Assembly (NCBI GenBank): GCA_910576845.1
Contig: CAJTJA010000040.1
Span: forward strand, 1 to 21,945
DNA from: an uncultured Oscillibacter sp.
Lineage (GTDB): Bacteria > Bacillota > Clostridia > Oscillospirales > Oscillospiraceae
Reading direction: 5' to 3'
DNA: 21,945 nucleotides
Shown here in pieces: positions 14,091-21,890 of this stretch; position 1 is the first letter of the stretch, and every line of letters begins with the position of its first letter. A program made the translations under genes and the position numbers. The notes under the pieces are model-generated. The model made no database searches. It was not told the origin of the DNA and saw only the letters and a program-made list of their open reading frames with translations.

Positions 14091-15383
14091 CTATCCCAGA
14101 AGCAGCAGGCTGACCTGGGGGACAAACGTAATGATGAGAAGCGCCGCAAAGAACCAGACAATAAAACGGGTGGCGTGTCTCGCGATTTTTAAAACAGGAA
14201 TTCCCGTCATCGAGCTTGCCACAAACAAATTCACGCCGACAGGAGGCGTCACAAAACCAATCGCGAGATTGCAAACCATAATCACGCCAAAGTGAATGGG
14301 GTTGATGCTGAGCGCCGTGCAGATCGGCATAAAGATTGGAACGCAAATCAAAATTGCCGAGATGGCATCCATCAGCATTCCCATGATCAGGAGGAACAGA
14401 TTAATCACCAGCAAAATGGCAACTTTAGAGTGAAGCGCGGAAGTAAGGATATTCGCAATCATCTGCGGCGCCTGAATCATAGAGAGCACACGGGCAAATA
14501 CGGTGGCGCTGGCAGCCACGAACAGCATAGGGACCAGGGAATCCACGGTTGCCGAAAGGATTTTGGGAATCTGCTCCAGCTTCAGCGTGTGATAGCAAAA
14601 CACACTGACAACCAGCGCGTAAAACACAGACACACAAGCAGCCTCCGTGGGAGTCGCAATGCCGCTGTATATACCGCCCAGAATGATCACCGGAGTCAGC
14701 AGGGCAAGGAAGCTCTCACGGAGCACCTTCCAAAAGCCCTTCTGCCGCAGGGCCTGGTAATTTGCCTCCAGCTTTTCCTTATCCTCCCCATACTTCCTGC
14801 AATAGAGATAGGAGCAGGCCATTAAAAACACGCTGATCAGAACGCCGGGAAGAATACCCGCCGTAAAGAGATCAGCCACAGAGACATTGGCAGATTGGCC
14901 ATACATGACAAAGGGTATACTGGGAGGAATGATAACGCCCAAACCGCCCGCTACCGCCACCAGCGACGTGACAAATGTGCGGTCATAACCGAGCTTTACC
15001 AGCAGCGGAATGGTCATTGCGCCGATTGCGGCTACTGTGGCCGGGCCAGACCCGGTGATTGCTCCATAAAAAAGGCAGCTTATCACCACGGCAATGGGCA
15101 GCCCCGCCGTTTTGTTCCCGATAAAGTAGGAAAAGAACGTAAAAAGGCGGTCCGAAATTCCACCCTCAGCCATGAGGTTTCCCGAGAGAATAAACAGCGG
15201 AATTGCAATCAACACAAAGGAATCCAGGCCTGTCGTCATCGTCCTGAAGATAAAGGCAGCGTCACATGTCAGCGCGGGATTCAGCAAAGACGCAGTCAGA
15301 GAAGCGGCAAGCAGCGTAATCGCAATGGGCACGCTGACAAACAGCCCTATAAAAAACACAGCAAACACAATTGTTATAACCAT
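14091..15383 (-). CDS. dctM: TRAP transporter large permease subunit DctM
   Basis: A 430-aa membrane protein with about 12 hydrophobic helices, the ion-driven translocation subunit. Family motifs are present: SFVLIAIPLFILSGNLMAEGGIS near 55-77, FYGAITGSGPATVAAIGAMTIP near 104-125, GGLGVIIPPSIPFVMYG near 145-161, GIYSGIATPTEAACVSVFYAL near 236-256, and FGVIMVCNLAIGFVTPPVGVNLFV near 367-390. GGAGG lies about 9 bases before the ATG, overlapping the end of dctQ; only four bases separate the genes. It works with DctQ in the membrane and takes solute from DctP. Confidence 0.96.
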   Translation of the reverse strand: MVITIVFAVFFIGLFVSVPIAITLLAASLTASLLNPALTCDAAFIFRTMTTGLDSFVLIAIPLFILSGNLMAEGGISDRLFTFFSYFIGNKTAGLPIAVVISCLFYGAITGSGPATVAAIGAMTIPLLVKLGYDRTFVTSLVAVAGGLGVIIPPSIPFVMYGQSANVSVADLFTAGILPGVLISVFLMACSYLYCRKYGEDKEKLEANYQALRQKGFWKVLRESFLALLTPVIILGGIYSGIATPTEAACVSVFYALVVSVFCYHTLKLEQIPKILSATVDSLVPMLFVAASATVFARVLSMIQAPQMIANILTSALHSKVAILLVINLFLLIMGMLMDAISAILICVPIFMPICTALSINPIHFGVIMVCNLAIGFVTPPVGVNLFVASSMTGIPVLKIARHATRFIVWFFAALLIITFVPQVSLLLLG

Positions 15384-15387
15384 AACA

Positions 15388-15882
15388 TTATTCCTCCGCT
15401 TTTTCTCTGCGGCTTATAAGGAAATACAGCTTCTTGAGATACCGTTCAGCCACCCGAATGATGGACAAAACCAATCCCACCCACATGGACGCGTAAATAA
15501 AATACATTGGAATTCGTGTCGCGGCGGCCTTCTGGCCTGTCTGTGCCAGCTGCGCCAGCACCTGGAAACCGGGCCCCAGCAGATAGAGCGCAAAAGCCGT
15601 AAGAACAATATCGCACAAAACCATCAGGGGGCGCTCCAGGGGCTTAACCAAATTGGGAAGAATGTCCATCCTTAAATGGATACCCTTTTGAGTGGAATAG
15701 GAAATTCCAAGAGCCGCAGCCCAGATAAAAAGATAACGGCACGTCTCATCGCTCCAGGAAAGAGACGCCTTAAAAAACGTGCGGAGAATAATCTGTGTCA
15801 TCATCAGCAGCGCAATTACACATATGATGATCGCAATCAAGGCCTCCTCCAGGTGGTCATCCAGCCATTTCAACAGTTTCAT
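15388..15882 (-). CDS. dctQ: TRAP transporter small permease subunit DctQ
   Basis: A 164-aa membrane protein with four hydrophobic helices, the partner of DctM. The segment LSWSDETCRYLFIWAAALGISYSTQKGIHLRMD at about 41-73 is the characteristic DctQ region (W-x-E-E/D-x-x-R followed by a G-x-H-I/L-R-M-D-type motif). It begins 17 bases after the Ldh2-type gene and ends 4 bases before dctM. Order Q-M-P on the coding strand differs from the more frequent P-Q-M. Confidence 0.94.
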   Translation of the reverse strand: MKLLKWLDDHLEEALIAIIICVIALLMMTQIILRTFFKASLSWSDETCRYLFIWAAALGISYSTQKGIHLRMDILPNLVKPLERPLMVLCDIVLTAFALYLLGPGFQVLAQLAQTGQKAAATRIPMYFIYASMWVGLVLSIIRVAERYLKKLYFLISRREKAEE

Positions 15883-15899
15883 AAATCACCTCGCCGGCT

Positions 15900-16982
15900 T
15901 CACACGTCGAGGGCTTTTCCAAAGACGCCCTCTGGGATGGAGAGTCCGGCTTCTTCCGCCTTCTTGCAAAGCAACTCCTTGATGTTCTCGGGAAGCGGCA
16001 CCCCCTGTTTCAGTGACTGTTCATATGCAATGTTCTCAATTTCTCCGGGATAGTAAACGTAATCTCCCTCCTTTTGCACCGCAGCTTCGTGCAGGTAGTC
16101 GATAAAGCGGTCCACCTTCGCCCGATACGCAGCGGGCTCCAGAAAGCCCGCCAGCTTGATGGCAACAAAACAGTGGCAAGTCGGGTTATTTTCCTCCAGG
16201 TCCGCTCCCGGCGGCGCTATCTCCGCAGCTACCTCCCCGCCGGAAAGCATAGATGTCACAGCCTCCGCCATCACTGCCAAGCCGAATCCCTTATGCATTC
16301 CAACGGGCAGTGAAATAAACTCCAGAAATTCATTAGCAAAGGGATCAACCGTCGGATTCCCCTCACGGTCCAGCCAAGCGTTTGCGGGAAAAGGTTTATT
16401 CAGCCGCCGGTACTCGTGAATCTTTCCAAACGCCATCACACCGTTTGAAATGTCCAGACACATATCCCTTCCATTGGCGGGTACAACCACGGAAATCGGG
16501 TTATTACCAATTACGGGTCCTTTACTGACAGGCGCCGCAAGAAACGGCGGCGTATTGGATGTTACAAAAGCCAGCATATCGTCTTGGGCAATTTTCGTTC
16601 CCCAATACCCGCAGGTTCCGTGGTGATTGGAGTTGCGCGCAACTACCACCGCGATGCCGGATGCTTCAGCCTTCTCTCTTGCCAGCTTTACGGCAAGTTC
16701 GCTGACAACGGCTCCGGCCGCCTTATGCCCGTCAATTACAGCGGTAACAGGAGTCTCTCTCACAATCTCCGGAACAGCCGCAGGATCAATTGCGCCCTTC
16801 CTGGCATGAGTCAAGTACATATCCGTACGTACAACGCCATGGCTGGCCATTCCGCGCATGTCGGCAATTACCAGCTGATTCGCAATTGCCTCCGCATCCG
16901 CTCTTCCAAAGCCGAATCCAGCAAAAATGTCCGTACAGAATTTGGTCAGGGCCCTTGCATCGCACAGATAATTTTTAGGCAT
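15900..16982 (-). CDS. Ldh2/malate dehydrogenase type 2 (ComC-like) oxidoreductase
   Basis: A 360-aa NAD(P)-dependent dehydrogenase of the non-Rossmann Ldh2 family (ComC sulfolactate, YlbC/AllD ureidoglycolate, DpkA and malate dehydrogenases). Conserved parts: DMRGMASHGVVR at 41-52 with His48 and Arg52, VARNSNHHGTCGYW at 114-127 with His120, NNPISVVVPA at 160-169, and VGMHKGFGLAVMAE at 227-240 with the His-Lys pair 230-231. ATG at 16982 is chosen because AAAGGAG stands 8 bases before it; GTG codons three and two codons earlier are too close. First gene of the cluster, next to a divergent LysR gene. The substrate is some 2-hydroxyacid or 2-oxoacid; stereochemistry is likely opposite to, or complementary with, the dehydrogenase at 11705-12676. 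Confidence 0.93.
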   Translation of the reverse strand: MPKNYLCDARALTKFCTDIFAGFGFGRADAEAIANQLVIADMRGMASHGVVRTDMYLTHARKGAIDPAAVPEIVRETPVTAVIDGHKAAGAVVSELAVKLAREKAEASGIAVVVARNSNHHGTCGYWGTKIAQDDMLAFVTSNTPPFLAAPVSKGPVIGNNPISVVVPANGRDMCLDISNGVMAFGKIHEYRRLNKPFPANAWLDREGNPTVDPFANEFLEFISLPVGMHKGFGLAVMAEAVTSMLSGGEVAAEIAPPGADLEENNPTCHCFVAIKLAGFLEPAAYRAKVDRFIDYLHEAAVQKEGDYVYYPGEIENIAYEQSLKQGVPLPENIKELLCKKAEEAGLSIPEGVFGKALDV

Positions 16983-17286
16983 TTCCACCACTCCTTTTGC
17001 ATCTTTTGGGGCTTGTTTTATATATTTTATATTGTTTTTAGGAGCCTGTCCAATAGCGTTTCTCTATTTGAGGGGCTCTACAAATTCGATATGGCACGTG
17101 TTGGAAAATTTGCGGCGCATGCTTTGTGCATAATTGCCAGCCGTTCTATAAGGGGCAGCGATTTGCATTTTTCTTTCTCATCATGTATCATGTATTATAT
17201 AAGCAGCATGAAAATCCGAAGACGTAGCGTCTCAGCCGCATTTCTGAACTGGCCATGTACCATATATTTTATAGTGGGGGGATTTT
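16983..17286. promoter_or_regulatory. Divergent control region between Ldh2-type gene and lysR (gene-free stretch)
   Basis: No gene is seen in these 304 AT-rich bases. They hold the cluster promoter (17026-17053), an interrupted inverted repeat over its -35 box (17042-17078: GAGCC and GGCTC outside, CAATAG and CTATTTG inside), a small palindrome ATGC-N5-GCAT (17119-17131), and AGACG-TAG-CGTCT (17220-17232) closer to lysR. LysR proteins usually bind such interrupted dyads between divergent genes; which of these is the real site cannot be told from sequence alone. Confidence 0.5.
17026..17053 (-). promoter_or_regulatory. Sigma70-like promoter of the TRAP/dehydrogenase cluster
   Basis: On the minus strand TTGGAC (17048-17053) is followed after 16 bases by TATAAA (17026-17031). 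It lies about 45 bases before the Ldh2-type start codon. The -35 box is imperfect and is overlapped by an inverted repeat, as expected for an activator-dependent LysR-controlled promoter. Confidence 0.6.
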
Positions 17287-18192
17287 ATGGAGTTGCAAAA
17301 GCTGATTTATTTTGTCGCTGTAGCCGAGGCAAAGAATTTTACAACGGCAGCAAAAAATAACTTTATTTCCCAGCCCACTTTAAGCAAGCACATTAATGAA
17401 CTGGAGTATGAACTTGGCATTCCGCTGTTTATGCGTTCCAAGCATTCCGTCTATTTGACGCCGGAGGGAAACACGCTTCTCCCTTACGCCAAGGAAATTG
17501 TTACAAAAGCCGATAATCTGCGCAATTTAGCCAGCTCCTTGGCAAAAAAGGAATCCGGTTTTTTGTGCGTTGGATATTCGGGATATTGGGAATTCAACTA
17601 TCTTTGCGAATTAATTCGCCAATTTTCGATTGCGTATCCGCATATTAATTTTACATTTATCCGCGAACACCACGGGCACTTGTTCCGGCGGCTTCAGCAC
17701 GGAGAATGCGATCTGATCTTTGCCCTAAAGGAGAATTCCCCCACAAATCTTGGTAACAAAATTGGGTGGAAGAGCATTGCCAACACAACGTTTTCCGTCG
17801 TAATGTCCTCGCAGCATCCGCTTGCCTCCCGAAAGTCCATCCGCCTGGAGGAACTGGCGGATGAAACACTTATCTTGCTCGATCACAGCCAAGATTCGCT
17901 GCTGAACGCTATTGTCTCTCAAAAGTTTCAAAATACAAACCCATTTCCAAACTATCTCACTTACATGCCAAAGAACTCCTATGATCTATCCCTCCTGGTC
18001 CTGGCCAACAAAGGACTGGCAATCACCTCCCGATGGCTGGAGCTGTCCAATATTGATGGGCTGTCCTTTGTGGAAATTGAGGACTCCATGCCCGCAGCGG
18101 AATTTGGCGCCGCCTATCGGAACGACAAGATATCTCCCATTTTGAGCGCCTTTTTGGAAAAGATTGACGAAATTCCGTTTAACCAAGTTTAA
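17287..18192 (+). CDS. LysR-family transcriptional regulator of the catabolic cluster
   Basis: A 301-aa regulator. Residues 1-60 are the winged HTH (FVAVAEAKNFTTAAKNNF, then SQPTLSKHINELEYELG and PLFMR), and about 90-295 the periplasmic-binding-protein-like effector domain (FLCVGYSGYWEFNYL, then LVLANKGLAITSRWLEL). It begins after GTGGGGGGATTTT-ATG. It is transcribed away from the TRAP/dehydrogenase cluster, with 304 bases between start codons, so it probably activates that cluster in response to the transported acid or a pathway product. The effector cannot be named from sequence. Confidence 0.95.
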   Translation: MELQKLIYFVAVAEAKNFTTAAKNNFISQPTLSKHINELEYELGIPLFMRSKHSVYLTPEGNTLLPYAKEIVTKADNLRNLASSLAKKESGFLCVGYSGYWEFNYLCELIRQFSIAYPHINFTFIREHHGHLFRRLQHGECDLIFALKENSPTNLGNKIGWKSIANTTFSVVMSSQHPLASRKSIRLEELADETLILLDHSQDSLLNAIVSQKFQNTNPFPNYLTYMPKNSYDLSLLVLANKGLAITSRWLELSNIDGLSFVEIEDSMPAAEFGAAYRNDKISPILSAFLEKIDEIPFNQV

Positions 18193-18336
18193 AATCAAAG
18201 AATGGGGCAAAGCGGGCACCGGCAGAAAAGCTTGTTGGGCGCAGTTTGAAGCGCAATTTTTACTTCTCATCCGCACGGCTGTTCGGCCTATCCTGTTTCG
18301 CCTGTATCGCAGAATACACGTTTCGGCTTCTATAAC

Positions 18337-18376
18337 AAGGCAGCTGCCAAAACCGTATGGTTTCAGCAGCTGCCTT
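18337..18376 (+). terminator. Terminator-like hairpin after lysR
   Basis: AAGGCAGCTGC (18337-18347) and GCAGCTGCCTT (18366-18376) form a perfect 11-bp stem. Inside it AAACC and GGTTT pair again around GTAT, giving one long hairpin with a small CA/CA internal loop. The T-run is poor (CCTTATC), so termination is probable rather than certain. It lies about 145 bases after the lysR stop. Confidence 0.55.
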
Positions 18377-18431
18377 ATCAAATAGCGCCCATATTTCCAG
18401 GAGCCTGGTATGTCTCCTCATAAAATAAGAT

Positions 18432-18590
18432 CTACAGAGTCTGTAATTTCACCAAATCATCCTTCCTGCGCTTCTTTTCGCCTAGTTCCACACAACGCAG
18501 AATTTCCACCTCGGCCGAGAGCCGCGCTACATACTTAACAACATGTCTTTTCTCATTAATATATTCCTTATTGCAGTTTTCATATTTCAT
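18432..18590 (-). CDS. Possible small hypothetical protein, 52 aa
   Basis: An ATG at 18590 opens a 52-codon frame to TAG at 18432. The product is charged and helical-looking (it begins MKYENCNKEYINEKRHVV and ends KRRKDDLVKLQTL), which looks more like a real protein than the other minor frames here. The ribosome binding site is weak (AAGGCGG about 13 bases upstream). I do not recognise a family. It could equally be the remnant of a larger mobile-element gene, given the composition change around it. Confidence 0.35.
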   Translation of the reverse strand: MKYENCNKEYINEKRHVVKYVARLSAEVEILRCVELGEKKRRKDDLVKLQTL

Positions 18591-18631
18591 CCCGCATAGT
18601 CAACCGCCTTGCTGACACGCAGAGAAAGATT

Positions 18632-18661
18632 TTGCTTGCAAATTGTACACTATTCTATAAA
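18632..18661 (+). promoter_or_regulatory. Promoter of the secreted-protein genes
   Basis: TTGCTT (18632-18637) and TATAAA (18656-18661) are separated by 18 bases, 18 bases before the ATG of the lipoprotein gene; the GAAGGAG ribosome binding site follows almost at once. The leader would therefore be very short. Confidence 0.5.
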
Positions 18662-18679
18662 GAGAAGGAGCGCATCAAT

Positions 18680-19636
18680 ATGAAACGTTTAGCTGTTGGC
18701 TCGTTATTACTTATGGTATTAGTTTTGTCTGGCTGTGCAAAAAAAATACCAAAGCCTCCTAGTGAGGAACAAATTCAGAGTGAACTTTCCGTACAGCTAC
18801 CTGATCTACAGATTGATGATTATGTTTATGAATTGGGCCATATATCAAATATCGAAATTGAAAAACGGCAAACAAATGAGAAAGATGATCTCGTATATTT
18901 TTTCTTCACTGCATCATATGGTCAGTATTCCTTAACTGGGGGATATGCGTATTATTATGTATACTATGATGAAGGTGGCTGGATTTTAGAGGGAACACAA
19001 GAATACGGCGAAACAGAAATTATATCGGAAGGAGATGATCCGCCGATATCTGTTGATATGAATAGAATGGGCTGGGAAATAATGCAATCTTTGGAGGAAG
19101 CAGGTCTTACAGAAACAAACTGTGAAAAAATTAATGATACTTGCTTTGTATATTACTACAATTATGCAGAAAACAGGGAATATCAGAATAAAACGGGTAC
19201 AGTTTCTGCAACTTATGTACTAGAGCAGGATGCTTGGATGGAATATCATTGGGAGCAGACAGTCGACACCAGCAATGTTGTTGCCACATGGGATTTAGTC
19301 GGTAATTGGCACGGAGAAATTGAAGGGTGGGGCGACTATCTTTTGGATGTTACGATTGATTCCTGTGATTTCGAGACTGGCGCACTGCATGTTTCTAAAG
19401 TAGTTATGGAAGACATTGATTCATGGATAGGCAACACGATCCATGAGAGAACAGACTTTACAGTATATCCCACCAGCAATTCAACGCCAGACATGCTTCT
19501 TTACGAATTTTACCTTGACGAAGAATATAACAGATACTCAATAGGATTTCGATTTGAACCAGATAGCGCTAAATGGCATGCTACATATCTCCAACTGTTT
19601 TCGCTTGAAAGGCTCTCAATGGATATAGAACGGTAA
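18680..19636 (+). CDS. Predicted lipoprotein of unknown function
   Basis: A 318-aa protein with a lipoprotein signal peptide: positively charged start MKR, hydrophobic run to residue 16, lipobox LSGC with Cys19. The mature part is acidic and unusually rich in Tyr and Trp (for example GGYAYYYVYYDEGGW at about 93-107), suggesting an extracellular beta-rich protein. No catalytic motif or known domain is recognised. The start at 18680 is chosen because GAAGGAG stands 9 bases upstream and it places the signal peptide at the N-terminus; the frame is open 16 codons further up. AT-rich codon use differs from the genes to the left. It is followed after 72 bases by another secreted-protein gene, probably co-transcribed. 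Confidence 0.85.
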   Translation: MKRLAVGSLLLMVLVLSGCAKKIPKPPSEEQIQSELSVQLPDLQIDDYVYELGHISNIEIEKRQTNEKDDLVYFFFTASYGQYSLTGGYAYYYVYYDEGGWILEGTQEYGETEIISEGDDPPISVDMNRMGWEIMQSLEEAGLTETNCEKINDTCFVYYYNYAENREYQNKTGTVSATYVLEQDAWMEYHWEQTVDTSNVVATWDLVGNWHGEIEGWGDYLLDVTIDSCDFETGALHVSKVVMEDIDSWIGNTIHERTDFTVYPTSNSTPDMLLYEFYLDEEYNRYSIGFRFEPDSAKWHATYLQLFSLERLSMDIER

Positions 19637-19708
19637 ATAGCACGGTCATTGTTTCTCCTTTGCATTTCGGGAAGGATGAAAATAAAATACAGGAAGGAAA
19701 TCAAAAGT

Positions 19709-20437
19709 ATGAAAAGGAAATCCAACAACACATGCGCGTTCTTTCTTGGGGCACTAACAACCTTGTTAATTGTCAGCTTAACTATTCCTGCTTTAGCTGC
19801 AACTGACACAAAATCTATTGAGGTTCGCTCAGGCATCCGGGTCTTTATTGACGGCAAAGAACTGATTCCCAAAGATGTGAATGGAAACCAGGTTGAAGTG
19901 TTCCTCTACAACGGCACTACTTATCTACCCGCCCGAGTTATCAGTGAGGCTTTCGGGAAATCCATCCAATGGGATAGCAGTGTCCAGGGCATTTACATTG
20001 GCAATCATGCCAGTTCCACACCTGCGGCATATTTGAGCCAATTGGACTATTTTAATAAGAGCAGCACATGGTTCTTTGATGAAATTACAAAAGATAATTT
20101 AGGAAACGAACACCTTCACTCTTTTCGGAATTCAAGTAGCAGTGTTTATGGAATCAGCAATGGTTCTGTAACTTATAAGTTGAACGGCCAGTTCAGCAGA
20201 TTGACGGGCATTTATTATCAGGAGTATAACTCAAGAGCTTATGATGGAAACCCAACTATCCTGGTTATTTCAGGTGATGGACAGGAACTTTGGCGTGGAT
20301 CGGTTGCAAGCGGCGTGGAACCGATTGCTTTCGATATCGATATTACGGGGGTTTTAGAATTAACGCTTGAATATCCTAAATCTGGAAATGGTCCCGCGTC
20401 ATGGACCCGCCTTGGTGATGTAGCACTTTGGACATAG
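19709..20437 (+). CDS. Secreted stalk-domain (copper amine oxidase N-like) protein with NPCBM-like C-terminus
   Basis: A 242-aa protein with a signal peptide (charged MKRKSNN, hydrophobic core, cleavage likely after ALA at 28-30). Residues about 38-100 match the stalk domain first named from copper amine oxidase N-termini: VFIDGKELIP, then VFLYNGTTYLPARVISEAFGK and WDSSVQGIYIG; this domain is common in Firmicute surface proteins and is not an oxidase by itself. The last part (about 105-242), with KSSTWFF, INGS/SNGSVTYKLNGQFSRLTGIYY, GDGQELWR and LTLEYP, resembles the NPCBM carbohydrate-binding module. The start at 19709 has AGGAAGG upstream; an in-frame ATG at 19676 is possible but lacks a well-spaced site. 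Confidence 0.82.
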   Translation: MKRKSNNTCAFFLGALTTLLIVSLTIPALAATDTKSIEVRSGIRVFIDGKELIPKDVNGNQVEVFLYNGTTYLPARVISEAFGKSIQWDSSVQGIYIGNHASSTPAAYLSQLDYFNKSSTWFFDEITKDNLGNEHLHSFRNSSSSVYGISNGSVTYKLNGQFSRLTGIYYQEYNSRAYDGNPTILVISGDGQELWRGSVASGVEPIAFDIDITGVLELTLEYPKSGNGPASWTRLGDVALWT

Positions 20438-20507
20438 TTTTATCACTGTTAAGTTTCGCATTCAGGAGTCGACCACCACACATTTACCAATCTAGGAGAG
20501 GATTACT

Positions 20508-21692
20508 ATGGGTAAAAAAAGTTTGTCTACCGTACTTATGGTGACGTTATTGATTTCCGGGTTAACTTCAATTGCCCACGCCAGCGAATCAGATTTGCCC
20601 GTCTGCCCAAAGATGGAAGATGGTATTAAGGAAATACTACAAGACCTTGGCATATACAACGATGAAAATTTTGAAACCTTGAAACATGGTGGTTCGCTCC
20701 ACATTTCTTTGCCAGCGACAACCAGCAAAACAACATCAGTGAGTATTATCCTGCCATCAGGAGAGCGTATCCCTGTTCAGGGCACCGACAGCAATATTCA
20801 AAAAACCTCAGATTCATTGGACATAACGTCTCTGGAAATTTCTCAATCCCCGCCAAAAGGAACATCGGAAGTTACTTCTCCTACTCCTACAATTCAACAG
20901 CCCCGGCTGGAGACTTCTTTAGTAGGGGGGCCAAACGGATGTTGCTATGTATTAAAGTCTAATGGTGAGCTATGGGCATACTCGCCTGGACTGCGGTTTT
21001 GGGAAAGCGAGTCCAGCGTATGTGTGCTGAAAAACGTCTCCGCTGTAGCTACTTGCAACAGAGGCTACAAATTTATACTACAAAAGGATGGTACACTGCT
21101 AAAAAGTGATGGTATAAAATTCAAATCGGAAGAAATAGAGTTTCATGATTCGGATGTTTGCCAAATCGGTAATTCTGGTTCTTGGGGACTCAATAGCGGG
21201 CTTTGCTATTTGAAGCAAAATGGAAACCTGTACGTTTACCATGAAACCCATGATTCTGAAGGCAAACTTGTGTGGTCAAATGAACTGCTTGCCGAAAATG
21301 TCATTTGCTTTGCGGACAAATATACTTATATTACTAGCGATCATGTTCTCCATTATGTATCCAATTATGTTGGAACTGACGATGAAATTGGAAAAATCAG
21401 CACTAGTACAGCAAATGGATTCCAGGACTTATATCACAAGCAAAATACCTCCACTTGTTTCGCACTGTCAGATACCGGTGATTTATATGCTTGGGGGGAC
21501 AATTCCAATGGACAGGTAGGCTGTGGAGCCGTTTATGATTATACCTCTGTTCAGTTGATAGGTCCAAAAGCAACCGATGTTGTGGAATATTGGCGCAACA
21601 TCGGAACATATGTACAGCATCCTACAAAAATCATGGAAGATATTGAGACCTTGTCCAATCTATATATAAGCGATGCTTCTATCTTCCTTTAA
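20508..21692 (+). CDS. Secreted RCC1-repeat protein
   Basis: A 394-aa exported protein. Residues 1-25 are a signal peptide ending AHA-S. The part to about residue 135 is unrecognised and ends in a Ser/Thr/Pro-rich linker. From about 140 onward there are four beta-propeller-type units, each with a hydrophobic strand, a D/N-G turn and a second strand: YVLKSNGELWAY (147-158), FILQKDGTLLKS (189-200), CYLKQNGNLYVY (233-244) and CFALSDTGDLYAWGDNSNGQVG (317-338). The last is a textbook RCC1 repeat. A full seven-bladed propeller would need more units than are seen. AGGAGAGG precedes the ATG. Probable surface binding protein, same transcript as the two genes before it. Confidence 0.82.
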   Translation: MGKKSLSTVLMVTLLISGLTSIAHASESDLPVCPKMEDGIKEILQDLGIYNDENFETLKHGGSLHISLPATTSKTTSVSIILPSGERIPVQGTDSNIQKTSDSLDITSLEISQSPPKGTSEVTSPTPTIQQPRLETSLVGGPNGCCYVLKSNGELWAYSPGLRFWESESSVCVLKNVSAVATCNRGYKFILQKDGTLLKSDGIKFKSEEIEFHDSDVCQIGNSGSWGLNSGLCYLKQNGNLYVYHETHDSEGKLVWSNELLAENVICFADKYTYITSDHVLHYVSNYVGTDDEIGKISTSTANGFQDLYHKQNTSTCFALSDTGDLYAWGDNSNGQVGCGAVYDYTSVQLIGPKATDVVEYWRNIGTYVQHPTKIMEDIETLSNLYISDASIFL

Positions 21693-21744
21693 CAAGAGCA
21701 CACAAAAACACAACAATTCAATGGACTGTCAACCTTACGCAAAG

Positions 21745-21776
21745 CACCGCTTCCGCCAAAACGGAGCGGTGTTTTT
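21745..21776 (+). terminator. Intrinsic terminator after the RCC1 gene
   Basis: CACCGC (21745-21750) pairs with GCGGTG (21766-21771), and TCCG with CGGA inside it, around a one-base bulge and a 6-base loop. TTTTT follows directly. A good terminator, 53 bases after the stop codon, ending the three-gene secreted cluster. Confidence 0.8.
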
Positions 21777-21890
21777 GTATGGCTTCTGGACACCGTGACC
21801 AGAAGTGCCCCCCATTTCCCCCGCTTCGTCCACGGAGGCTCTGCTGGATGTATCCCCCGTCGCCGCGCCACCCATAGCACAGCCGGGGCA

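Larger units (their letters stand above)
18193..18679. other. Intergenic stretch between lysR and the secreted-protein genes
   Basis: This 487-base stretch contains a hairpin probably ending lysR transcription (18337-18376), a possible small minus-strand ORF (18432-18590), and a promoter for the lipoprotein gene (18632-18661). Base composition shifts here from the GC-richer core to AT-rich sequence, so it may hold the border of an acquired segment. No tRNA or obvious attachment-site repeat was seen. Confidence 0.5.

Noticed and set aside
21689..21880. 63-codon minus-strand frame at the right edge
   Set aside because: It runs through the terminator of the RCC1 gene and has no supported start. 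Translations like this appear as spurious hypotheticals around mobile elements.
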